Positions 1 to 5,327 of a stretch of 6,177 bases of DNA are shown here, one piece after another; the first letter of the stretch is position 1; each line of letters opens with the position of its first letter. This DNA is from Gammaproteobacteria bacterium (GTDB lineage: Bacteria > Pseudomonadota > Gammaproteobacteria > Burkholderiales > Burkholderiaceae_E): contig JAUIAI010000184.1 in NCBI GenBank assembly GCA_030425615.1, positions 1-6,177 of the forward strand, given 5' to 3'. The position numbers were made by a program, and so were the translations under genes. The notes under the pieces are model-generated. The model was given only the letters and a program-made list of their open reading frames with translations, was not told where the DNA came from and ran no database searches.

Positions 1-1691
1 GAACTCAGCCAGACGTCGATGTCGCTGCCCGCCTGGCGATAGACCTCGCGCACGCGCAGGACGATGGTTTCGAAGAAGCGCTTCATCAGCGACCACTTCT
101 CGGTGGTGACCATCGCGGAAGTCCCGAACTGCGCGCGATAAAGCGCTTCAATACCGGCGATCTCCGCCCGAAAACGCTTCAGCGAGAAATGCAGCGGAGA
201 CCCGAGTTTGAGACCGTGGTCGCGGCTGAACGTCCGGTACATCGCGACCATCATGGTGCCGATCTCGCGGACGATCTCGCCGGCGGCGGCGATGTCTTCC
301 TCGACCTTGCGAAAGAGATGGTTCATGCCCTCGTTCAGACCGAACGACAGCCGGCTCTCGCTCATCATGTCCCGCGACTCGCGCGCGTGTCGCTTCAGGC
401 GCGTGACGCCGATCGACTCCCGCAGGCCGTCGGCGTGCCGGTTGAAAACCGCCCGCAGACCGCTGAGCTGCCGCAGACTGCGATCGAACTCGTCGCGCTC
501 GGCCCGCACCCGGCCCGCCATGTGGGTCATGATGCTGCGATTCTTGCCGCGCAGGCCCTCGAGCTCGCCGAGCTGGGCCTCGGTCGCCGCCACGCGCTGC
601 CGCAGCACTTCGCCCGGCGCCGAGGTCAGTTCGCGCAGTTCGCGCTCGACGAAGTCGGCCAGCAGGGACTGGCGCTGCGGCACCACCGCGTCCGCGAGCG
701 CCTGCTCGAGCGCGACCACGCCCGAGCGGGCCAGCAGCGGCTCGTCGGAGTGCACGCGCGCCACCAGCGCCTTCTGCGCCGAGAGCGGGAAGATCCGCTC
801 GGGCCCCACACCGAGCGTCTCGCTCACGGAGTCGACCTGCTGCGCGATCTCCGCGGCGATCTGATCCTCGGACTTCAGCTCGTCCCAGAGTCCGTCGACC
901 TTGTTGAGGACCACGAGCCGTCCGTGCCGGTGGGACGGACTGATGTAGCGGCGCCAGGTATCGACGTCCGAGCGCGTGACGCCGGCATCGGCAGCCAGCA
1001 GGAACACCACCGCATCGGCATTCGGGATCGTGTTCAGCGTCAGCGTCGGCTCGCTGCCGATCGCGTTGAGCCCCGGTGTGTCGATGATCGTGAGCCCCGC
1101 CTGCAGCAGGGGGTGCTCGACGTTCACGATCGCATGTCGCCAGCGCGGGATGTCGAGCCGTTCGACGGAATCCTCGACGTCGTCGGCCAGCCCCAGCGAC
1201 CGGGCCTTCGCCAGGCTGACCGATTCGGTCTCGGTCACCGCGGCGAGTGCGGCCTTCAGGCTGTTCACGTCGGCGGGGTCGAACGCGCGCCACGCCCAGG
1301 CGTCGCTTTCGGCACGCCAGGATTCGAGCGGACGATCGTCCTCACGGGTGGCGATGGACAGCAGACGCACCCCGGCGGGTTCGGTGGGATCCCAGCGCAG
1401 CTCGGCCGGGCACATCGTGGTGCGGCCGGCCGAACTGGGCATCACGCGCTGACCGTAGCCCGGGAAGAACAGCGCATTGATGAGTTCGGACTTGCCGCGA
1501 GAAAACTCGGCCACGAACACGACCGAGACCTCCCGACGCGACAGACGGCTGCGCAGCCGTGCGAAGCGATCGGCGCCGGCCGCGTCGATGTGGCCGTTTC
1601 CGTGGAGCCACTCGGAAAAGTGCCCGATTGCCTCAGAGAGCTCGGTCTGCCATTGCCCGAGCCCGTCGAAACGTTGCTCAAATACGCTCAT
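1..1691 (-). CDS. Dynamin-like large GTPase (dynamin family protein), 3' end outside window
   Basis: Translating the minus strand from the ATG at 1691 gives an open frame of 563 codons that runs off the left edge, so the C-terminus is missing. Seen in the sequence: a complete GTPase domain with a P-loop at residues 61-74 (AEFSRGKSELINAL), switch-I threonines at 91-92 (GRTTMCPAEL), a G3 motif IIDTPG at 202-207, G4 NKVD at 263-266 and a G5-like SAQK at 304-307. After about residue 330 the protein is rich in charged, helix-forming sequence, as expected for a dynamin stalk/middle region. These motifs and their spacing fit the Dynamin_N family. Known members bind or remodel membranes; E. coli CrfC is a related protein linked to replication-fork clamps, but orthology to it is not shown here. 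No PH domain or obvious membrane segment is visible in this part. The P-loop has Ala where the first Gly is usual, and Glu after GKS where Thr is common. Only a weak Shine-Dalgarno precedes the ATG. The specific cellular role is unknown. Confidence 0.93.
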   Translation of the reverse strand, partial: MSVFEQRFDGLGQWQTELSEAIGHFSEWLHGNGHIDAAGADRFARLRSRLSRREVSVVFVAEFSRGKSELINALFFPGYGQRVMPSSAGRTTMCPAELRWDPTEPAGVRLLSIATREDDRPLESWRAESDAWAWRAFDPADVNSLKAALAAVTETESVSLAKARSLGLADDVEDSVERLDIPRWRHAIVNVEHPLLQAGLTIIDTPGLNAIGSEPTLTLNTIPNADAVVFLLAADAGVTRSDVDTWRRYISPSHRHGRLVVLNKVDGLWDELKSEDQIAAEIAQQVDSVSETLGVGPERIFPLSAQKALVARVHSDEPLLARSGVVALEQALADAVVPQRQSLLADFVERELRELTSAPGEVLRQRVAATEAQLGELEGLRGKNRSIMTHMAGRVRAERDEFDRSLRQLSGLRAVFNRHADGLRESIGVTRLKRHARESRDMMSESRLSFGLNEGMNHLFRKVEEDIAAAGEIVREIGTMMVAMYRTFSRDHGLKLGSPLHFSLKRFRAEIAGIEALYRAQFGTSAMVTTEKWSLMKRFFETIVLRVREVYRQAGSDIDVWLS

Positions 1692-1891
1692 TCGCCGTGT
1701 CGATCCGCCGTCCAGGGCCGGTCGTCCGAGGCGCGGGGCTCTACATCGATCCACCGTCGACCTGGCCGTCGAAGCCGTCCGTCTCAGCCGGTCCCCGTGG
1801 GCCGGCCAGTCCCGGGCCCGTTTCCGACGCGGCCGGTATCGTGCGCCGAACACGCCCGAACCGGGCCGCACCTGCCGGGCCCTGCACGATC

Positions 1892-1900
1892 AATCTAGCA
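1892..1900 (-). promoter_or_regulatory. Candidate extended -10 promoter element for the dynamin-like GTPase gene
   Basis: Read on the minus strand, the bases are TGC-TAGATT: a TGn extension followed by a hexamer matching the sigma-70 -10 consensus at 4 of 6 positions. It is one of very few AT-richer spots in the intergenic region. At a 17-base spacing the -35 position reads TCCATC, a poor match, so any promoter would rely on the extended -10 or on an activator. Transcription would start near 1885 and give a leader of about 195 bases before the ATG at 1691. This is inferred from motif matching only. Confidence 0.3.
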
Positions 1901-1910
1901 CCGCCCGCGG

Positions 1911-1941
1911 CGCCGATGGAGCGGCTGCCGGACCATCGGCG
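1911..1941. repeat. Inverted repeat / hairpin, 9-bp perfect arms
   Basis: The arms CGCCGATGG (1911-1919) and CCATCGGCG (1933-1941) are perfect reverse complements separated by 13 bases. Inside the loop, CGG (1922-1924) can pair with CCG (1928-1930), giving a longer hairpin interrupted by a 2x2 mismatch. No U-tract follows on either strand, so it is not a standard intrinsic terminator. It lies about 124 bases past the mutM stop and just upstream of the candidate GTPase -10. It could be an operator dyad for a dimeric regulator, a transcript-end hairpin for mutM, or chance in GC-rich DNA. Confidence 0.5.
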
Positions 1942-2064
1942 ACCCAGGGCGCCGGGCGGCGGCCGGGACACGTCGGACGGCATGTGGCAGTGACCGGCTG
2001 GCACGACAGGACCGCCGCACGGGATCGGCCGACCGCCTCCCCCGGACGCGCGACGGACACCGGA

Positions 2065-2877
2065 TCAGCGCTGGCAGCGCGGGCACCAGTAAGTGGCCCG
2101 GGACTGGTGTACGGCGCGTCGCACGGGTTCGCCACAGCTCCGACACGGCTCTCCGTCCCGGCCGTAGACACGGCACGAGAGCTGGAAGTAGCCGCCGGCG
2201 CCGTCGGCCCCACCGAAGTCGCGCAAGGTCGACCCACCCTGCGCGATCGCATCGGCCAGCGTCTCGCGGATCGCGGCGGCCAGCCGGTCGCACCGGGGAC
2301 GGCTCAGGCGGCCCGCCGCCACGCCCGGCCGGATGCCCGCCCGGTACAGGCTCTCGGAGGCGTAGATGTTGCCCACCCCGACCACTGCCCGCCCCGCCAG
2401 CAGGAGCTGTTTGATTGCGACCTTCCGACCGCGGGTGGCCCGGTACAGATGGTCACCGTCGAAGGCAGGATCGAACGGTTCGATGCCCAGTCCGGCCAGC
2501 AGGGGATGCGCCTCGGGCGCGCCCTCGTGCCAGAGCATGGCGCCGAAACGACGCGGATCGGTATAGCGGAGTACGCCGTGCTCGAACACGAGGTCGACGT
2601 GGTCGTGGGCCGCCGCGACGGGAGGCTCGGCCAGGAACCGGAAATTTCCCGACATCCCGAGGTGAACGATCAGCGTCCCGTTGTCGAAACCCAGCAACAG
2701 GTACTTGCCCCGGCGGCCGGTCGCGACGAGCGGCCGATCGCGCAGGACGGCCGGCAGCTCCGGGCTCACCGGCCAGCGAAGACGGCGCTCTCGAACCACC
2801 ATCTCGCGCAGCCGGTGCCCGACGGCGGTCGCCCTCACCCCGCGCCCGACCACTTCGACCTCCGGCAGTTCAGGCAC
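2065..2877 (-). CDS. mutM: Formamidopyrimidine-DNA glycosylase (8-oxoguanine DNA glycosylase/AP lyase)
   Basis: This 270-residue protein matches the usual MutM/Fpg length (about 270) and carries its full catalytic set. The N-terminus MPELPEVEVV supplies the catalytic Pro2 (nucleophile after Met removal) and Glu3. RRGKYL holds the conserved Lys58, LGMSG the intercalating Met75, and DPRRFG the Arg110/Phe111 pair that fills the lesion gap. VGNIYASE holds Asn170 of the helix-two-turn-helix. The C-terminal zinc finger uses Cys245, Cys248, Cys265 and Cys268, with the conserved Arg260 between the pairs. The enzyme removes oxidised purines such as 8-oxoguanine and nicks the abasic site in base-excision repair. 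The start is GTG at 2877: only this start gives the catalytic N-terminus, and AAGGA lies 7 bases upstream. The gene diverges from the TPR-lolB-ispE operon across a 45-base gap. Nothing appears broken or missing. Confidence 0.98.
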   Translation of the reverse strand: MPELPEVEVVGRGVRATAVGHRLREMVVRERRLRWPVSPELPAVLRDRPLVATGRRGKYLLLGFDNGTLIVHLGMSGNFRFLAEPPVAAAHDHVDLVFEHGVLRYTDPRRFGAMLWHEGAPEAHPLLAGLGIEPFDPAFDGDHLYRATRGRKVAIKQLLLAGRAVVGVGNIYASESLYRAGIRPGVAAGRLSRPRCDRLAAAIRETLADAIAQGGSTLRDFGGADGAGGYFQLSCRVYGRDGEPCRSCGEPVRRAVHQSRATYWCPRCQR

Positions 2878-2896
2878 TGGGGCTTCCTTGCCGCAT
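2870..2896 (-). other. Possible 8-codon leader peptide overlapping the mutM start
   Basis: On the minus strand an ATG at 2896 opens an 8-codon frame (MRQGSPSA) that stops at 2870-2872, five bases past the first base of the mutM GTG and in another frame. A near-perfect Shine-Dalgarno, AGGAGGA (2905-2911), lies 8 bases upstream of this ATG. This is a stronger site than the one serving mutM itself. If the mutM transcript starts far enough upstream to include it, ribosomes terminating here could re-initiate on mutM. It could equally be a chance purine run. No transcript data are available. Confidence 0.25.
2885..2889 (-). promoter_or_regulatory. Ribosome binding site for mutM (supports the GTG start)
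   Basis: Read on the minus strand this is AAGGA, ending 7 bases before the GTG at 2877. Together with the invariant MPELPEVE N-terminus it fixes the non-ATG start. It overlaps the -35-like hexamer proposed for the opposite-strand operon. Confidence 0.65.
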
Positions 2897-2916
2897 CACG
2901 CGATTCCTCCTAATAT
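2888..2916 (+). promoter_or_regulatory. Candidate sigma-70 promoter of the TPR-lolB-ispE operon, predicted leaderless
   Basis: TTGCCG (2888-2893) and TAATAT (2911-2916) each match the -35 and -10 consensus at 4 of 6 positions and are separated by the optimal 17 bases. A start site about 7 bases past the -10 falls at 2922-2924, on the ATG at 2923, so the mRNA would have almost no leader. This agrees with the lack of a good Shine-Dalgarno before that ATG. The element sits in the 45-base gap to mutM and overlaps the mutM translation signals. The AATATC/GATATT sequence can also be read as a weak minus-strand -10. Confidence 0.4.
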
Positions 2917-2922
2917 CAGCGG

Positions 2923-4758
2923 ATGAATTGTGCCGTGATTGTCACGCGGTGCCGCGCGCTGGTTTGCGTTTTCGCTCTCCTCGGTGCCGGTTGTTCCGTG
3001 CTTCCAACCGAGGGTGGAGACGAATCCGTCAGCCGCGTTCGTGCCGCTGACGCGAACGCCGCGGGCGAACGCAGGTTGTCCAAGGCCTCGCCCGTGCGGG
3101 AAGCGCAGGCCGCCGAGACCGAAAGCACCCCGCCGCTCCCGGACGTCGACCTCACGCCCCAGCTGCTGTTCCAGTTGCTCGCCTCCGAGATCGCCGCGCA
3201 GCGCGGTCAGGTGGGGAGCGCCACGGCCACCTACCGCTCGATGGCCCGCGAGACGCGGGATCCCCGGCTGGCCCGTCGCGCCACCGAGCTGGCCCTGTCA
3301 CAACGTTCGGTCGACGCCGCGCTGCCGGCGGCCGAGCTCTGGCTCGAACTGGAACCCGACTCCCGTATCGCAGCCCAGACGCTCGAGACGCTGCAGCTCT
3401 CGTCGGGCCGCCTCGAAGCGGCCGAGCCCCTGGTGATGCGCCGCCGCGAACTGGCCCGCGCTGAAGACGAACTGGACGCGTTCTATTCGGGCCTGGTCCG
3501 CACCCTCGGACGCACGCCCGACAAGCCGGCCGCCCATGCACTGATGCGGCGGATCGCCCAGGGTGACGAGGGCCTGAGCGCGGCGCGTCTGGCGCTGGCG
3601 TCCACCGCGGCGCAGGCGGGTCTCGCAAAGGAGGCCATCGGGCACGCTCGCCAGGCCGTGGAGCTCTCCCCGAGCGACGAGCAGATCGCGGTCACGGCGT
3701 CCAGGCTGATCGGCGCGGTCGACGGTGGCCGGGTGGCGGCGACCGACCTGCTGGCGGGTTTCCTCACCCGTGAGCCGGACGCACTCGAAGCACGTTTCGC
3801 CTACGCGCGTCTGCTGGCGGATGCGGGCCGCAAATCCGAGGCCAGCGAGCAGTTCGAGGCTGCGCTCGAGCGCGAGCCGGACAGCCCCACCATCCTGTTC
3901 TCTCTGGCACAACTGGCCTACCAGACCAACCAGAAGCCCCTGGCGCGCGAATATCTCGAACGCTTCGTCTCACTGCCCGAGACCATCCAGCGCGACGACA
4001 ACCCGGCCTACCTCTTCCTCGGCCAGCTCGTCGAGGAGGCCGGCCAGCTCGAGGACGCGGTGCGCTTCTACGGCCAGGTGGGTCCGGGCCGGCAGTTCCT
4101 CGACGCCCGGATCCGGCAGGCGATCCTCACGGCCAGGCTCGGTGAGGTCGAAGCCGGCCGGAGCATGCTTCGTCAGACGAACGTGGGCTCTGCGCGCGAG
4201 CGCGGACGCCTGACCAGCGCCGAGGCGGAGATCCTGCGCGAGTCCGACCAGCCGGAGGCGGCGTTCGAGTTGCTGGACGAGGCGGTGGCCCGGTCTCCGG
4301 AGAACACCGACCTGCTGTACGACCACGCCATGGCCGCCGAGCGCCTCGACCGCATGGACGTCCTGGAAGCCAGCCTTCGCAAGGTCATCGAACTCGAGCC
4401 CGAGAGTGCCCACGCCTACAACGCGCTGGGGTACACGCTCGCCGATCGCAACCTGCGCCTGACCGAGGCACGCAAGCTCATCGAAAAGGCTCTCGAACTG
4501 TCTCCGGACGATGCCCACATCATCGACAGCCTCGGCTGGGTGATGTACCGCCAGGGCGACCTGGAAGGCGCCGAACGCGAACTTCGGCGCGCGTACGCGG
4601 CCGCGCCGGAGGCGGAGATCGCCACCCATCTGGGCGAAGTGCTCTGGCGGCGTGGCAAGCAGGCCGAAGCGCGCGACTTCTGGGCGCGTGCGATGAACAG
4701 CGACCCCGACAACGAGACTCTGCGCGAGACCCTCGCACGGCTGAACGTCGAGCTGTGA
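2923..4758 (+). CDS. lbcA: TPR-repeat outer-membrane lipoprotein, LbcA-like (PA4667 family)
   Basis: This is a 611-residue protein. The N-terminus has a short positively charged segment and a hydrophobic run (ALVCVFALL), then LGAGC with Cys24 as the probable lipidation site; Gly at -3 is not the ideal lipobox residue. Residues 25-75 are a polar, Ala/Glu/Ser/Pro-rich linker. The remainder is a chain of helical repeats with TPR character. They are clearest around 286-354 (EARFAYARLLADAGRKSEAS and the next repeat) and 463-596, where YNALGYTLAD, DSLGWVMYRQGDLEGAE and HLGEVLWRRGKQAEA show the Gly/Ala/Pro TPR pattern. In Pseudomonas the gene in this position (PA4667, LbcA) encodes an outer-membrane TPR lipoprotein that binds the periplasmic protease CtpA and helps it degrade peptidoglycan cross-link hydrolases. 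The similar length, lipid anchor and identical gene order support orthology, but CtpA binding is inferred. It overlaps lolB by one base. The ATG at 2923 lacks a Shine-Dalgarno; a GTG at 2935 is an alternative start. Confidence 0.88.
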   Translation: MNCAVIVTRCRALVCVFALLGAGCSVLPTEGGDESVSRVRAADANAAGERRLSKASPVREAQAAETESTPPLPDVDLTPQLLFQLLASEIAAQRGQVGSATATYRSMARETRDPRLARRATELALSQRSVDAALPAAELWLELEPDSRIAAQTLETLQLSSGRLEAAEPLVMRRRELARAEDELDAFYSGLVRTLGRTPDKPAAHALMRRIAQGDEGLSAARLALASTAAQAGLAKEAIGHARQAVELSPSDEQIAVTASRLIGAVDGGRVAATDLLAGFLTREPDALEARFAYARLLADAGRKSEASEQFEAALEREPDSPTILFSLAQLAYQTNQKPLAREYLERFVSLPETIQRDDNPAYLFLGQLVEEAGQLEDAVRFYGQVGPGRQFLDARIRQAILTARLGEVEAGRSMLRQTNVGSARERGRLTSAEAEILRESDQPEAAFELLDEAVARSPENTDLLYDHAMAAERLDRMDVLEASLRKVIELEPESAHAYNALGYTLADRNLRLTEARKLIEKALELSPDDAHIIDSLGWVMYRQGDLEGAERELRRAYAAAPEAEIATHLGEVLWRRGKQAEARDFWARAMNSDPDNETLRETLARLNVEL

Positions 4759-5327
4759 TGGCCACCGTTCGCATGCCGGACTCCGTGCGGGCGGCCGTCC
4801 TCCCCCTCGTGACGGCCATCGGATTGTCGGCCTGTGCCACGCCTGTCGAGGTCCCCCCTCCGCCGGCGGGGCAGTGGCAGGGGCGCTTCGCGGTCACCCT
4901 GACCCAGGCGCCTGCCGACACCAACGCCATGCAGACCGAAGAAGATCGCGCGCAGGGGCGCTTCCGCCTCGAGCGCACCGCGCAAGGCCGGATCTCGCTG
5001 GATCTGTTCTCACCCTTCGGCCAGACGATGGCACGGGCCGGCACGGGCCCGGACGGCGCCTGGCTCGCACTGCAGGACGGCCGGCGGCTCGAGGCGGGAG
5101 ACGCCGATACCCTGCTCGAGCGCGCGCTGGGCTGGCGGCTGCCCGTGAGCGCCCTGCCCGACTGGCTCGCGGGCCGCGAACCGACCGACGACGACTGGCT
5201 CGTCCGCGTGGAACGCCGGTTCTCCAACGGAGCGCCCCGCACGTTGCAGGCCGACTGGCCGGCGCAGGCGGGCATGGGTGTCCGGCGCCTGCGCCTGCGG
5301 ATCGTCGTCGACGGAGGCACGGGATGA
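4758..5327 (+). CDS. lolB: Outer-membrane lipoprotein receptor/insertase LolB
   Basis: This is a 189-residue lipoprotein, close to the usual LolB size. A hydrophobic signal (AAVLPLVTAIG) ends in a clear lipobox, LSAC, with Cys26 as the lipidated residue. The mature part carries the LolB pattern: WQGRFAV at 40-46 as the first strand, FRLERTAQGRISLDLFSPFG at 69-88 as a strand pair ending in the family's L-x-x-P-x-G, GWRLPVSALPDWLAGR at 125-140 as the conserved lid/helix region, and the closing strand RRLRLRIVVDG at 176-186. LolB accepts lipoproteins from periplasmic LolA and inserts them into the inner leaflet of the outer membrane. The start is ATG 4758, sharing its A with the upstream TGA (TGATG), which suggests translational coupling because no good Shine-Dalgarno is present. 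GTG 4755 and ATG 4773 are less likely starts. The stop overlaps the ispE start by 4 bases. Position between the TPR lipoprotein and ispE matches Pseudomonas. Confidence 0.93.
   Translation: MATVRMPDSVRAAVLPLVTAIGLSACATPVEVPPPPAGQWQGRFAVTLTQAPADTNAMQTEEDRAQGRFRLERTAQGRISLDLFSPFGQTMARAGTGPDGAWLALQDGRRLEAGDADTLLERALGWRLPVSALPDWLAGREPTDDDWLVRVERRFSNGAPRTLQADWPAQAGMGVRRLRLRIVVDGGTG
5313..5317 (+). promoter_or_regulatory. Ribosome binding site for ispE
   Basis: GGAGG lies 6 bases before the ATG at 5324, inside the last codons of lolB. It is the strongest Shine-Dalgarno in the operon and favours 5324 over the in-frame ATG at 5345. The lolB stop overlaps this start as ATGA. Confidence 0.75.

Larger units (their letters stand above)
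1692..2064. other. 373-base intergenic region between mutM and the GTPase gene
   Basis: No convincing gene lies here. The short open frames on either strand encode Arg/Gly/Pro/Ala-rich translations with no recognisable motif and extend into neighbouring genes in the wrong frame. The region is unusually long for this compact window. It holds a 9-bp inverted repeat (1911-1941) and an extended -10-like sequence on the minus strand (1892-1900), listed separately. It lies downstream of the mutM stop and upstream of the GTPase start, both read leftwards. It is therefore the likely site of the GTPase promoter and of any mutM transcription end. No T-rich run typical of an intrinsic terminator is visible. 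Confidence 0.7.

Noticed and set aside
148..1293. A 381-codon open frame on the minus strand
   Set aside because: It is a different frame inside the GTPase gene; the product is extremely Arg/Gly/Ala-rich and has no motif, while the overlapping frame carries all the G motifs.
189..1898. A 569-codon open frame on the plus strand
   Set aside because: It is codon-for-codon antisense to the dynamin-like GTPase, whose motifs are unmistakable. Such long antisense frames are common in GC-rich genes because TTA, CTA and TCA codons are rare. The translation (His/Arg/Gln/Leu-rich) has no domain signature.
1981..2001. Imperfect inverted repeat GTGGCAG / CTGGCAC
   Set aside because: One mismatch in seven-base arms within very GC-rich DNA; not distinguishable from chance.
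1741..2004. A possible 87-residue small gene on the minus strand between mutM and the GTPase gene
   Set aside because: Gly/Arg/Ala-rich translation, no recognisable motif and no clear Shine-Dalgarno; it also spans the hairpin and the -10-like element.
2068..2080. GCGCTG-G-CAGCGC palindrome at the mutM 3' end
   Set aside because: It lies within the last mutM codons (PRCQR), which are constrained by the zinc finger; the one-base centre cannot form a hairpin loop and no T-run follows.
1477..2913. A 478-codon open frame on the plus strand across the intergenic region and mutM
   Set aside because: It is largely antisense to mutM and the GTPase 5' end and encodes Arg/Pro/Ala-rich sequence without domains.
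3298..3912. Antisense open frames opposite the TPR gene (also 3970-4629)
   Set aside because: They mirror the helical, Leu/Ala/Glu-rich TPR coding sequence and show no independent features.
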